Shown here: in pieces, positions 1 to 12,323 of the stretch
How the letters are laid out: each line of letters opens with the position of its first letter
Numbering within the stretch: the first letter of the stretch is position 1
DNA from: Cyrtodaria siliqua
Taxonomy: Eukaryota; Mollusca; Bivalvia; Adapedonta; Hiatellidae
NCBI GenBank assembly: GCA_037043455.1
Contig: JAWPHD010000133.1
Span: 62,001 to 126,000, forward strand
DNA: 64,000 bases
Reading direction: 5' to 3'
The notes under the pieces: model-generated
The model's input: only the letters and a program-made list of their open reading frames with translations
Told to the model about the DNA's origin: nothing
The model's database searches: none
Translations under genes and position numbers: made by a program

Positions 1-896
1 ACATATCCCTTGGGTTCAGCAATACTGCATAGAGCTGCTCCAGCACATCCCTCGGATTCAACAATATTGCCTAGAACTGCTCCAGCACATATCCCACAGG
101 TTCAGCAATACTGCGTTGAGCTGCTCCAGCACATATCCCTTGGGTTCAGCAATACTGCGTTGAGCTGCTCCAGCACATATCCCTTGGGTTCAGCAATACT
201 GTGTTGAGCTGCTCCAGCACATATCCCTCAGGTTCAGCAATACTGAATAGAGCTGCTCCAGCACATATACCTCAGGTTCAGCAATACTGCCAGGAGCTGC
301 TCCAGCATATATCCCTCAGGTTCAGCAATACTGAATAGAGCTGCTCCATCAGATATACCTCAGGTTCAGCAATACTGCCAGGAGCTGCTCCAGCATATAT
401 CCCTCGGGTTCAGCAATACTGCTTAGAGCTGCTCCAGCACATATCCTTCGGGTTCAGCAATACTGCCCAGAGCATATCCCTTGGGTTTAGCAATATTGCC
501 TAGAGCGTTCCAACACATATCCCTCAGGTTCAGCAATACTGCCTAGAGCTGCTCCAGCATATATCCCTCGGGTTCAGCAATACTGCCTAGAGCTGCTCCA
601 GCACATATCCCTCGGGTTCAGCAATACTGCCTGGAGCTGCTCCAGCACATATCCCTCAGGTTCAACAAAATGCCTAGAGCTGCTCCAGCACATATCCCTT
701 GTATTCTTCAATACTGCCTAGAACATATCCCTCAGGTTCAGCAATACTGCCTGGAGCTGCTCCAGCATATATCCCTCAGGTTCAACAAAATGCCTAGAGC
801 TGCTCCAGCACATATCTCTCTGGTTCTGCAATATTTACTAGAGCTGCTCCAGCACATATCCCTCAGGTTCAGCAATACTGACTAGAGCTGCTCCAG
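1..896. repeat. 44-bp minisatellite
   Basis: About twenty head-to-tail copies of a unit near 44 bp, recognisable by 'gctgctccagcacatatcc' followed by 'ggttcagcaatactgc'. Some units are shortened to about 34 bp. Open frames here are by-products of the repeat and are not genes. The array begins outside the window and resumes at 1206 after an unrelated insert. Confidence 0.95.
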
Positions 897-904
897 CATA
901 TGCT

Positions 905-1205
905 CTATATTTTAAGTACTAAATAGTTAAAATGGGATATTTATGCCTGGCATGCGCTAATGTTAAAAAAATATGTTACATGCTGGATAGTTTGTGATAT
1001 TTATACCTCTCTGTGTCACGCCATCATTATCAAGGACCACAATGGAAATAATGGAAAATCATTTTTCCCTTTTTTGTGTTATCCTTGGCTTTGATGTGCA
1101 ATGCATGGTTTATATCTCAGGCATGCATTTTATTTTTATTTTATGCATTGTGTTTTTTTTAACCATGTATGTACATGTATTTTTGCCGAAATAAATCTAT
1201 CAATC
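905..1205 (+). mobile_element. insert in the minisatellite, probable LINE 3' tail
   Basis: About 300 bp of unrelated sequence splits the 44-bp minisatellite. It ends with 'gaaataaatctatc' and 'aatctatct', that is a polyadenylation-like AATAAA followed by short TCTA repeats. The LINE 3' end at 30975-31560 (opposite strand) ends in the same way, so I read this as a truncated retroposon tail. Target duplications could not be resolved inside the repeat. Open frames inside it show no recognisable domain. Confidence 0.45.
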
Positions 1206-1455
1206 TATCTAGCAATATTGCCTTTAGAGCTGCTCCAGCACATATCCCTCGGGTTCAGCAATATATATAGAGCTGCTCCAGCACATATTCCTTGGGTTCT
1301 GCAATACTGACTAGAGCTGATCTAGCATATATCTCTTGGATTCAGCTATACTGCTTAGAGCTGCTCCAGCACACATTCCTCTGGACCAGCAATATTGCCT
1401 AGAGCTGCTCCAGCACGTATCCCTTGGGTTCAACAATATTGCCAAGAGCTACTCC
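1206..1455. repeat. 44-bp minisatellite, second block
   Basis: More diverged copies of the unit at 1-896, five to six repeats, fading out near 1455. Confidence 0.9.
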
Positions 1456-2693
1456 AAAATGTAAAACTTTCGTCTGCACTCATCTGAGCATTACAAATAG
1501 ACAGCTTGTTCATGCACACAGAAATAAATAAATCAATCATTTACTTACTTACTTACTTACCAGTCTGGGGACTCCTGACTATCCATAACCCGACACAGTG
1601 ATGAATAGCCAGGACATTTTTGGGATAAAAATTTCGCTGTTAAATCGTGGGAATTTTGTCTCCCATTTTACCTGTTGTAAGTTGAACGAATCAGATTATG
1701 GGTCAGCTAACCATTTGTGATGTTTACAAGATGGTAAACTGTCAGTCTACATACAGGGATTCTACATAGAAAATGGCAGAAAAACAGGCAGAAAACATGG
1801 AATTTGGTAAGGAAATGACGGAAGTTCCAACACCAATTTTGCTACTTATTGGTCATAAAACAATGAAATGTTTTCGGCCAGTTTGTTGAAACTTTAATCT
1901 GCATTTCTATTGGAATATTTATTCAGTCTCGCTCGGTTAATCGCTACTTCGCAGCTTCAAAATGAAAAGTGAACACTGTTTCGCTTTCTCGAAAGGAAAG
2001 TGATGATCAGCCATAACCACTGGCTTTATGGCTAGCCATCACTATTTGACTATGATGGTTAGCCATGTCGTACTGACTCGGTAGCAGTTATTTATCCTCG
2101 TCGTTCACAATCTTGTACCATTTTTCACTCACTTTTGTCCAGTAGAAAATTGGACATGAGCATTCATGATGATGTTGATTGAAAACGAAAGTAGAAATTT
2201 AAAAGTTGAAATTTCTTGTTGAAAATTGTCACTGATTTGCCATGCAGAATGATAAATACTCCCTTCTCTTCTGTCAACGTGCCATCTGATGGTCAGTTCA
2301 TGAAACTGAAGCGTGATGGCTAACCATACTTTATTGTACTGTATGCAGCATGGCTTGCCATCACAGAAGAGAGTAATGGATAGTCAACATGGAGTTACAA
2401 AGAAAGACATTCCTACAAAGGAGAAAGCGATTTAAATACAGGGTTAGTAGCTTTAAAGCCAGCAGTAACAAGTGGACACAATATAAGCACTTTCAGCTGA
2501 GAAGAAATACTGATTAAGAACTGGTTACAGACATTTTATCCTTTAGCTTTTTGTTCTATGGAAAACTCAAACAACAAATAAAAAGCACTGAATGATCACA
2601 CATCACACCACCCAAGAGCCTAGGAACTAAATATGTGCATGGAACACAGATGACCCAACTGAAAATAATCACCGAAAAACGTAAAAATTTGAC
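1456..2693. other. no gene recognised
   Basis: AT-rich DNA with an (ACTT)n microsatellite at 1541-1560. The motif 'atggctagccat' and relatives recur at about 2030-2065 and 2310-2365, which suggests a decayed repeat. No exon-like frame with splice sites was seen. Confidence 0.6.
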
Positions 2694-3465
2694 AAAACAA
2701 GAGCATCAAGAATTGCAGGGCAATCCAAAGTCCTCCACCCGCTCAGATGGAGATCAAAGATCAAGGTCACGGTCACAATGACCTTATTTTGTATGCGACA
2801 CACCGCTATCCCAAGATGTATTCACATACCAAGTTGGTATCTCGTAAGTGTTATAGTATTGAAAATATGGTCCTGACAAGCATTTTCTATGACAGAGGTC
2901 ACACGTCAAGGTTAAGGTCATAGTGACCTTATTTTGGTACGCGACACACCATTATCCCAAGATGTATTCACATACCAAGTTTGGTATCTCTAAGTGTTAT
3001 AGTATTGAAAATACGGTCCGAACAAGCATTTTCTATGCATTTCTATGACAGAGGTCACAGGTCAAGGTCAAGATGGTCCTGACAAGCATTTTCTATGACA
3101 GAGGTCACACGTCAAGGTTAAGGTCATAGTGACCTTATTTTGGTATGCGACACACCGCTATCCCAAGATGTATTCACATACCAAGTTTGGTATCTCTAAG
3201 TGTTATAGTATTGAATAAACGGTCCGGACAAGCAATTTCTATGACAGAGGTCACAGGTCAAGGTCACAGTGACCATTTTTTGGTACATGACACACTGCTA
3301 TCCCAAGATGTATCCACATACCAAGTTTGGTATCTCAAAGTCTTATAGTATTGAAAATATAGCTAGGACAAGCATTTCGGAAGGACGAACGGATGGACGG
3401 GGTGCAAACCTATAGTCCTCCCCCCACCAGGACCGGTGGGGGATTCCCGGTGGGGGACTAAAAAA
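2694..3465 (+). mobile_element. non-autonomous tandem-repeat element, pearl/helentron-like
   Basis: Starts near 'caagagcatcaagaattgc'. Three to four direct repeats follow, marked by 'ggtcaaggtcacagtgacc', 'gacacaccgctatcccaag' and 'accaagtttggtatctc'. It ends with 'acggatggacggggtgcaa' and a strong GC hairpin (tagtcctccccccacc against ggtgggggacta, 3414-3460). This order of start motif, tandem core, gacgga-type tail and terminal hairpin is repeated by other elements in the window. Superfamily placement is inference. Confidence 0.7.
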
Positions 3466-4480
3466 GGGGGCGTAACTCCGGTTATACAGTCAATATTGAT
3501 GTTGAATTGATATACACATCTTGACAGCATAAGTAAGCATCCAGTAAAGTTACGAAACAATCGGTTGGAAACTGTTGGAGAAGACAGAAAAGGAATTATG
3601 CAAATGCATGACTGATTGGGACATTCTGAAACAGACAGGAATCCACAATGGCAAATAATTAACTTAGATATCCAGAATGCAGCATTATCTCCACAATAGC
3701 ACATTATCAAGTATTGAGAAATACACAATCATGGTAAATAATTAATTTAGATATTCAGAATGTAGCATTATCAAGTTTTAAGAAATCCACAATGACACAT
3801 ATAATCAAGAAATGAGAGATCGTATCCATGATATGGTAGATTAACTCTTCCCTGCAAATTTCTATCACATTCTGGATTTCCCAAATGATGGTTTTGTGTC
3901 TATAAGGAAAAACAACTCCCATGTTTGGCTCTAGTACAGCAAAAGTGTTCAATATCAATATAGGAGGAGAAAAACAAAAGATAGGTGCTTCCCTAACAGA
4001 ATCATGATCTTCATTACCGAAACCTGTTTGTGGCACATTGCCATATGCTTGTATAATGCTGCCATGCACTGTTGATCTAAGGGATTCAAAGTCCAGAATG
4101 GACAGACAAACAATATTTATCACTGGTCAAGCATAGACTGGGTAAGCGCCGAGTTCCAGTTTCCATTATACTGCAGGCTGCCAAAACGTTTTAACACAAA
4201 ACCCTGAGATTTAAAGATTTAAAATGCGCGAAGAACATTTCGCGACTTGATATTCGCATTATTTTTTTAAAACGTAAATTTAAATTATTTATGCAATTAA
4301 TACAAGTTGACGCATTGTTTGATAGTTATAAAAAATAATAAATTAGCATAGTAATTTGATTAGAAAAAGGTTTAGCTTCTACCACAACTGTTTTTTTTAT
4401 GAAACTGTTATGGTGGTACCACAAACAAGGAGTTGCTATTCCTCAAACTTGCTATTTCAGTTAGGTTGACTAATTTACCC
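3466..4480. other. no gene recognised
   Basis: Contains two short similar blocks ('aataattaacttagatat' near 3655 and a variant near 3737). Near 4126 is the first copy of a dispersed motif ('ggtcaagcatagactgggt') that recurs near 4970, 5020, 8520, 8880 and 8930. No coding signal. Confidence 0.55.
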
Positions 4481-4484
4481 TTAA

Positions 4485-4603
4485 CCCGCTACATATATAT
4501 AATGGACTGTTCTTTCTTTGAATTAAATGACTGATAAGCAGCTGGACATTGTGAACCCAGATTAACAATGGATACAACGGCTACTATAGTCTTGCTTAGC
4601 GGG
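4485..4603. mobile_element. 119-bp TTAA-flanked MITE, piggyBac-like
   Basis: TTAA at 4481-4484 and 4604-4607 flank a sequence that starts CCCGCTA and ends TAGCGGG, a 7-bp inverted repeat. TTAA targets and CCC...GGG ends are typical of piggyBac-type elements. The short inverted repeat makes chance possible. Confidence 0.5.
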
Positions 4604-4919
4604 TTAAGAGTTAAAGAAATCACAGATATTGCTGCATTACGCATGTCGTTATGCCACTGAAAGAACTAATTACGTCCTTAGGTGTTAATTGTATATTCAG
4701 TCAGTGCATTACATAGAAGACCCCCACTGATTTGACACTTGTATATATTCCTCTGACTAGGGAGTGTAACATGACCAAGTCGGGAAATAGCTGATAAACT
4801 GTTAAAGTATAGCTATTAAATCATGAACATTTTGTTTTGATGGAAAATCTGGAGATTGTACACTTAAATCCGGAGATCCGGAGAATGACTGAGAAATCCT
4901 GAGATTTGGCAGGCCGGAT

Positions 4920-5075
4920 ACAGGTCAAGTAAAAGGCTTGTTAAGAACGTAGGTCCAGTTTACATTAAACTGGTCAAGCAATAGACTGGGTAAGCACTGA
5001 GCTCATATCTACATTAAACTGGTCAAGTAATAGACTGGTTAAGCACTGAGTTATATATAATATCAAGGGTTGAGT
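4920..5075. repeat. dispersed 'ggtcaagcaatagactgg' repeat
   Basis: Two adjacent copies of a unit containing 'ggtcaagcaatagactgg' and 'ggttaagcactgag'. Related copies occur at 4126, 8515-8560 and 8870-8955. The downstream text 'tccttctttattcatat' recurs at 32570. Nature unknown. Confidence 0.6.
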
Positions 5076-5394
5076 GCAAAGCTATTGCATCTCCTTCTTT
5101 ATTCATATCAGGGCTTTATATGATGGGGATATGACACGACAGTACAAACACTGTGTTCAACTGAAAACACTTGTCGTCTAGGTAAGTTTATCGCTTATAC
5201 GCTGCATTTATCGATTTTTACTGCGCTTATCGTGGCGGTATGCGAGAGGCCTCGATGTCGACACAATCATCTACATTGCAAACAGACATTATATATCCTT
5301 GTTTTACTGATTTTTTTACATATTTTGCATTGCCAGAAAACCAAATAAATAACATTTCTAATAGTGTAATTTTATTCCAAATAACGGTTAAATA

Positions 5395-6285
5395 AATGGG
5401 CATAATTCTGCTGTTACTGGTCCGATTTGGATGGTTTTCGAACTTGTATTGACATTAACAATCTGGTAAAATTTGGTAAAGATCTGATGAAAAGTGAAGG
5501 CCCTATATATCGTCTTAACGATCAAAATATAGCATTTTTAACTAAATCAAAGGCCACAACTCCGCTGTTACTGGTCCGATCTAGTTGGTTTTCGAACTTG
5601 TCTGAGCTATCATTGACATTAACAATCTGTTAAATTTTGGTAAAGATCAGATGAAAAATGAAGGCCCTATCAGCGTAACGAGGCAAAATATAGCATTTTT
5701 AACTAAATCAAAGGCCACAACTCCGCTGTTACTGGTCCGATCTAGTTGGTTTTCGAAATTGTTTGAGCTTTTATTGACACTAACAATCTGGTAAAGTTTG
5801 GTAAAGATCAGATGAAAAATGGAGGCCCTATCGTCTTAACGAGGCAAAATATAGCATTTTTAACTAAATCAAGGGCCATAACTCCACTGTTACTGGCCCG
5901 ATCTGGTTGGTTTTCAAACTTGTTTGAGCTATCATTAACATTAACAATCTGGTAAAGTTTGGTAAAGATCGGATAAAAAATGAACGCCCTATCGTCTTAA
6001 CAATGCAAAATATAGCATTTTAAACTAAATCAAGGGCCATAACTCTGCTGGTATTAGTTTGATTGGCTGGTTTTCGAACTACTCTGTTACTGGCCCAATC
6101 TGGTTGGTTTTCAAACTTGTTTGAGCTTTCATTGATATTAACAATCTGTTAATGTTTGATAAAGATCGGATGAGAAATGAAGGCCCTATCGTCTTAACGA
6201 GGTAAAAGTTAACGGACAGACGACAGACGGACGACGGACAACTCGCCATCCCATAAGCTCTGCTGGCCCTTGGCACAAAATTTCC
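5395..6285 (+). mobile_element. 161-bp tandem-repeat element (pearl-like)
   Basis: Five units with a period of 154-161 bp. The phrase 'ctgttactggtccgat' begins at 5411, 5565 and 5726 and a variant at 5887; each unit also carries 'aatatagcatttttaacta' and 'aagatcagatgaaaaatga'. It ends with 'acgacagacggacgacgga' and 'ataagctctgctgg'. The ~160-bp core resembles what I recall of oyster pearl elements. A related but diverged copy forms the first part of the element at 18550-20125. Confidence 0.75.
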
Positions 6286-7228
6286 AAAACACTATTCTCT
6301 CGGCAATACGTAAATTTGCGATAAAACTGGGTACGAAACGTCCAGGGTACGAAACGTCCAATCTGTATCGTGGACAGATCTTTTACACTTTTTCCTGAAG
6401 CGTTTATCAATCGAGAGTGTACGAAAACATGGCGGACTCCACGCAGATGGAGGAAACAAAACTGTTTTGGTGGTTTGGGCTGGTTTGTACCGTCGACAAA
6501 GACATGAAGAGAAGAGTTTTTTTTATTAAGCTTAACTGGCTTGACTGGAACAGGGTTTTCTATCCATCAGTTTGTCTGTCTGCATACAACAGTTAAGACC
6601 ACAAAGTGAAATTTCATAAAGCTTGCAACAAATATCAAAATAAGACTGTGACATTTGTACAACAGAAACAAACAAAACTTGTGATTAAATGCATTAAAAG
6701 TTTGAAATACGTATTTGTTTTGAAATTTATTCATTGTATTTATCAGTCATGTCAACTTTGCGCAGAAAAGATGCACTCGGCGTCGCATTGTTTGTACTTT
6801 TTCTAGCGATAGATTGCTTTTTTAAGCGCGCTGTCGGACAAGTTGAAAAGTTGTCGGAAAATTCTGATTTTTTCCCAATAATAAATCACCACAGGTTTGC
6901 ACTCATGGATAATTGGATTGTACGCGGAGTAACTCCTACGCGGAGTAACTCGGAGTGCGAGTGACTCGACAATGGCGTACTTTTGCCGCGTGGATTCGCA
7001 GAGTCCAGACACTCACTCCGCGTAGATCCGCGCGTAACTCGATACGACCAAACTCGACAAATCGAGTAAAGTGTGGGTTTCGCGTGAGCTGTACTGTAAG
7101 TGAGCAAAATTAAATTATCTTTGTTTGTTTTCTTCTCTGTTTTCAGGTCGGCTGATTTAGTATTTTAATCAGTTAAAAATGTTGACAAAATCGAAATACA
7201 ATGATTGTAAAATGCTCTCATTTCCAAG
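6286..7228. other. no gene recognised
   Basis: Contains the direct repeat 'gtacgaaacgtcca' (6331 and 6346) and a compact cluster of 'actcg/cgagt' motifs at 6925-7070 that is partly self-complementary. Short frames starting ATGGCG near 6429 and 6973 have no splice or domain support. Confidence 0.5.
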
Positions 7229-8230
7229 TTAGTTGCTGCAAAACGTAATTGTAAATACCCTTTTCACGATTTGTGTGGGTTTTTCGTGTCTTTAGCAAAT
7301 TTTAATTGCTTTTCTTTCGTGTTTTGTTCTCAAACCAAAAAGTGTAAAATTGCGATAAAAATAGATGACCGATATTCGTGCTTGAAAACTATCCTAAATA
7401 CAATTTCAATATGTATGTTATTACTTGCAATCATTAACAGGTACTGATTAAGTGAGAAAAAAGTTTCTATTCCACAAAAGAGATATGTTTTTTACCCTTC
7501 CATAAAATGTACATGTTGATCCAAGATTATTATTTGTTTTCAAAATGGCCAAGTTAAAAAAATTTTTTTTGTTAAAATCAAAGTCATAAACCACTTAAAA
7601 CTACCATAAACACACGATTTCAATATGTCTGTTATTACTTGCAATCAGCAGCAGGTACTTTGTAAGTGAGAAAAAAAAGTTTACCCTTCCATAAAATATA
7701 CATGTTGATCCAAGAGTTGTTTTTTTAAAAAATGGCGAAGTTAAATTATTTTTTTTTGCTAAAATCAAAATCATAACCCACTTTAAAACTACCCTAAACA
7801 CAATTTCAATATGTATGTTATTACTTGCAATCATCAACAGGTACGGTTTAATTGAGAAAAAAAAGTTTACCTTTCCATAAAATATACATGCTAATCCAGG
7901 AGAGAAAAAAATACGTTCAAAATGGACAAGTTAAAAAAAATGTTTTTGGTTGAAATCAAAGTCATAACCCATTTAAAAACTACACCAAACACAAAGTGCA
8001 TATGTTTTGTATGATAAACAAAGATCAACACATATATATAGCGTGAAAGGCTTATAAAACAAACAAACAAAAGACTGCACGAATGTCGACCATCTTTTTT
8101 TCATCGCAATTTCACGCTTCCTGGTTTGCGAACAAAAACACTAAAAAAAGCAATTAAAAACTTGCTAAAACACGAACAACCCACGCAAATCGTGAAAAGG
8201 ATACTTACAATTACGTTTTGCGGCAACTAA
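7229..8230. mobile_element. 1.0-kb foldback element with long inverted arms
   Basis: The left arm (7229-7375, starting TTAGTTGCTGCAAAACG) is matched in reverse complement by the right arm (about 8085-8230, ending CGTTTTGCGGCAACTAA), roughly 145 bp with scattered differences. Between them are three direct repeats of about 200 bp marked by 'tgttattacttgcaatca' (near 7418, 7630 and 7817). Target duplications are not clear. Confidence 0.75.
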
Positions 8231-8563
8231 CCATGTTGTTTATAATGTCTTCAACCATAAAACGCGATAAATCATGGAGCGAAATCACATTCTACATTCT
8301 AAAACATGGCGGCTAAAGTGAACGTTAATGACCAAAGTATTCCGAATGAGTCGGCGACACGTGTTTGGAACACTTCTGTCCGAGATCGGTCCCTTTAATT
8401 ATCATCCCAGTTCATATGTAGTTACAATAGTTTTGCACTGACCCCTCGATATAGTTCACATTAACTGGTAAAAAAAAAAAAAGGAATGGTTAAGAACTGA
8501 GTTATATATAGTTCACATTAAACTGCTCAAAGAACAGACAGATTAAGAACTGAGTTATATATA
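8231..8563. other. no gene recognised
   Basis: Carries 'aaaacatggcggctaaag' near 8302, a segment 'catatgtagttacaatag' that recurs near 32584, an A-run at 8469-8481, and copies of the 'agactggttaag'-type dispersed repeat. No supported exon. Confidence 0.5.
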
Positions 8564-8856
8564 CTGAAAGGAAAAAGAAACGCGACACGGGAATTTCCGC
8601 TATATAGCCAGTTCAGTACAGTAACTGTATTTAAAGTAAAGAGTTTGAAAAAAATTGCATCCCAAGTTTGCGCCAAATGCGTACTCTGTCAATAATGAAA
8701 CTTTGCAGGAATAATATTTTCTATGTTACGTGTTTTTTTAGTCTTTTTTCCGAAAGGAAAGATCTTACGTAGCCATGTACCATTCGATTAACAGCAGCAT
8801 ATTGTACATACAATATATAGCGGAAATTCCCGTGTCACGTTTCTTTTTCCTTTCAG
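8564..8856. mobile_element. 293-bp TA-flanked MITE, Tc1/mariner-like (copy 1)
   Basis: Inverted ends start CTGAAAGGAAAAAGAAACG and end with its near-perfect complement; the match runs about 40 bp through 'gggaatttccgctatata'. TA dinucleotides at 8562-8563 and 8857-8858 fit a TA target duplication. The element interrupts the dispersed 'ggtcaagcaatagactgg' repeat. A second copy is at 38459-38878. Confidence 0.85.
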
Positions 8857-8999
8857 TATATATAGTTCACATTAAACTGGTCAAGAAACAGACTGGTTAA
8901 GCAATGAGCTCCTGTTTGTATTAAACTGGTCAAGCAATATAGACTGGGTAAGCATTATAATCTGGTACTCTAAAACACGGATAATATCTTACAGATCAC

Positions 9000-9600
9000 T
9001 GGTGGTGAAGCCTACATTACAACTATGGATTAGGTTCATTTGAGACAAAACCACTTGATATATCGGCTAACAGAATTAAACTGGGTTTGCATTGGTGAGA
9101 AGCTATCTCAACAACAGCATCGCCTAGTGGGGCATATACACGTGTTGTTGACAAGGTTAAGCTACTGGTTAAACCAGTTTCAAAGGAAAACATTAAACAA
9201 ATATGAAGCAAAGAGCTATGGGCCTTATAAGATGTATTCGTTGGATCATGTTGAAGATGTGTGCAAAGTTGCATTGTTGAACACTAATACTTTGAAAAGT
9301 ATTAGCCACAATCACTTGTAAAAGGCCGGGTTAAATGGCTGGTTAAACCTTTTTTCAAAGCGGAATAATTAAAAGAATAGGAACCAGAGAGTTATGGGCA
9401 TTTATCAGATGTATTCACTGGATCATGATGCAGATGTTTACAAAGTTTCATTGTTATAATCAATCAATTGTCAGGTAAAAGTAGACCTTATAGTTTAAAA
9501 GTTATAAGCTGCAATCAATTGTCAGGTAAAAAGTTAATAAACAGACACACGGACGGACGAACAAACGGATGTCCCCCAAGGATGATACCTTAAGTGACAG
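9000..9600 (+). mobile_element. degenerate tandem-repeat element
   Basis: At least two diverged units, each with a 'tatgggc...tatcagatgtattc' then 'ggatcatg..gaagatgt' pattern. It ends with 'acacacggacggacgaac' and 'ggatgtcccccaaggatg'. Frames in this segment on both strands are shadows of the repeat. Confidence 0.6.
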
Positions 9601-10990
9601 ACAATGCCACCAAACAAATGCATTCAAGCTGAAGAAATGTAGTAAATACTAGCCTAAAATAACTTAATCATACACCGATTATAACTGGAAATAACCAAAA
9701 ACAGGAGTAATACAACTGGCAGATGCCTTTCTTACCCAGATTGTGTGCATGAAAGCAAACACTATTTCTATTTATACTTATATTTTAACTAATTTCTCAA
9801 AAATCCACATTGTGGAACACCACTATATAAATGAGAGGCTGGTACATAAACCCCATAATTATCTATATGCCAATTTCACACAATGCTACCGCATTTAATA
9901 ACAACTGACTGAATTTGGATATAATTACCATTTCAGTGGCAGTTACCATGCTTTCACTTCCAGACAGTTTTGTTTTCTGTTACTTAAATATCAAAAGTTC
10001 ACACTAGAAGTAAAGCCATTAAGGGCAGAGACCTTCATTATTCCATTGCATGTCGAATGCTATCTGGACTAAACAATGAATCAATCTTAATTTCAGGGAT
10101 AAAACATGACTGGATCTGCTCGTAATTACCCTATCATTTTTCCCAATTTTGTTTTTTATAACATTTACTGCAGAGCATTTACAGTCTCTTACGAATTACC
10201 AATAGAAAATATACTCCTCAAAATAACTTAAGGACCACGTTTTGATTTGTTTCATTTTTAAAAGTGCCGTTATTGAATGATTTACCGTCTTATTATTTTC
10301 AAGTCTTCAGTTTAATTCAGCTGCCAGCTGACCCTTATATGGGTTTTGTATCTGTCTATGGTTAACAGACTGTGACTCATGTAAGTGGCGATAAGTATGC
10401 TGTACAACTTGAATGGTATAAACACATATTTTGTAATGTTGAAAGGTTACCATTTCACTTGCTGAAAAGAAGTTTATGTAAACCAGTCTACTGAAATGTA
10501 GCATGTAATTAGCGGCGCGCCTTGAGCGCTCAGCCTATATTTGTATTGGGTTTATTGATGCTGCATAATGGAGGAGCACCTGACATATGGAGGAGCATGT
10601 GATTAAAAATGTTGGGAGTAAACGACTGGCCATAAGATCGTTTTGTTGTACTGAAGTTGCTGTATTGAAAAATTGGTGCTATTTCATTTTATATATATAA
10701 AACCAGACACCACAGCACATCTTTTATGAAAGACTTTTTAAGGATGAATTAAAAGCTGTTCGCCCCTGATCATTTCCCTGCATTGAGCCCCCCGTCGACA
10801 TCAGAGTGCACATATACCGGCGACATCCAACGACAACAACCCAAGTATTTAGGCGTGATACGCACTGGCAAGGGCCGTTTTTGGTGTTATACCACACTGC
10901 CCACTATTAGCGATTGATCGAAGTTATATTTTCTTAAATCCTTTCGTTATTTATCAACTTAAATTCAACTTTTTCCACTGAAGTGGCATG
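9601..10990. other. no gene recognised
   Basis: AT-rich sequence without splice-supported frames. A rare GC-rich spot, 'ggcgcgccttgagcgctcag', occurs near 10514. Confidence 0.55.
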
Positions 10991-10999
10991 TTCAAAACA

Positions 11000-11820
11000 A
11001 GAAATGTCACAGTAAATGACAAATGCCCCCGAAGTGACCTGTAAGTGTGACCTTGACCTTGGAGCAATATGAAACCAACAGATATATTTTTAAAATAAAA
11101 AATCAAATCAAACAAACAATAAAAATAAAAGAAAAAAAAATTAAAAAAAAAAAAAAAAAAATTAAAAAAAAAAAATAATATTAAAATAAAAAGAAAAGAA
11201 AAGTTATTTGCGAAGTTATTTGAAAATCCATTGATTATTGTCAGAGTTATGAAGCGGAGACGATTGTATAGATGAACGGATTTTGAACTTTGATCTCTAA
11301 GTGTGACCTTGACCTTGGAGCCACGGACCTGGATTTTGTGCGCGACACGTCGTCTTGTTGTGGTGAGCAATTTTGCGAAGTTATTTGAAAATCCATCCAT
11401 TATTGTCAGAGTTATGAAGCGGACACGAGTGTATAGATGAGCGGATTTTGGACCTTTGACCTCTAAGTGTGACCTTGACTTTGGAGCCACGGACCTGGTT
11501 TTTGTGCGAGACACGTTGTCTTGTTGTGGTGAGCAATAGTGCGAAGTTATTTGAAAATCCATCCATTATTGTCAGAGTTATGAAGCAGACACGAGTGTAT
11601 AGACGAACGGATTTTGACCTTTGACCTCTAAGTGTGACCTTGACTTTAGAGCCACGGATCTGGTTTTTGTGCGCGACACGTCGTCTTGTTGTGGTGAGCA
11701 ATTGTGCGAAGTTATTTGAAAATCCATCCATTATTGTCAGAGTTATGAAGCAGACACGAGTGTACACGCGAACTGACAGACAGTGCGATTACTATATATG
11801 CCACCCTTCGGGGGCATAAT
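11000..11820 (+). mobile_element. ~180-bp tandem-repeat element with terminal hairpin
   Basis: Four units, the last three clean, carry 'gtgaccttgac', 'cgacacgtcgtcttgttgtgg' in part, and 'ccattattgtcagagttatg'. A low-complexity A-rich tract (11085-11205) separates the first partial unit from the rest. The end has 'ctgacagacagtgcgatta' and a hairpin 'tgccacccttcgggggca'. Long minus-strand frames here merely read through the repeat and give repeating peptide. Confidence 0.75.
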
Positions 11821-12015
11821 AAACAGATACCACGTGATGTTTCAGGTGCTCGGTCTCGATAGATTGGACCGGGTACCAATCAAAGGGAGATAAAAATACC
11901 CTGTGGAGAGCCTCCGATTCCGATGTATAGACGGTCACATGGTTTTGTTGCCATCGACTAATTTATGTCCCGCGGTTTTGATCACATGATCAGATGTTAC
12001 AAATGGTTCTCAAGT

Positions 12016-12323
12016 AACTATTGCTAATACTGTTGTCATATAACTTTTTAAAATATTTCTACATGTTTGTTGTTATATAATAAAAAATTGCAAATAAATA
12101 CACGTTTATTTCCTCCTTTTGAAAATATTCTGTGCTGCCCTGATGCTTTGCATCAGCTTCTTCTTGTAACTATTGCTTACTGTTGCCATATAACTCTTTG
12201 TACTTTTTAAAATATTTCTACATGTTTGTTATATAATAAAAATTTGCAAATAAATACACGTTTATTTCCTCCTTTTGAAAACATTCTGTGCCGCCCTGAT
12301 GCTTTGCATCAGTTTCTTCTTGT
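12016..12323. repeat. two-copy tandem duplication, ~152-bp unit
   Basis: 'aactattgct' starts each copy (12016 and 12168). Both contain 'aatacacgtttatttcctcc' and 'ccctgatgctttgcatcag'. The copies differ by a few substitutions and small indels, so the duplication is not very recent. Confidence 0.9.

Noticed and set aside
10954..11767. Overlapping minus-strand frames of 202 and 128 codons
   Set aside because: They run through the ~180-bp tandem element and an A-rich tract; the peptide repeats itself and contains poly-F. Not a gene.
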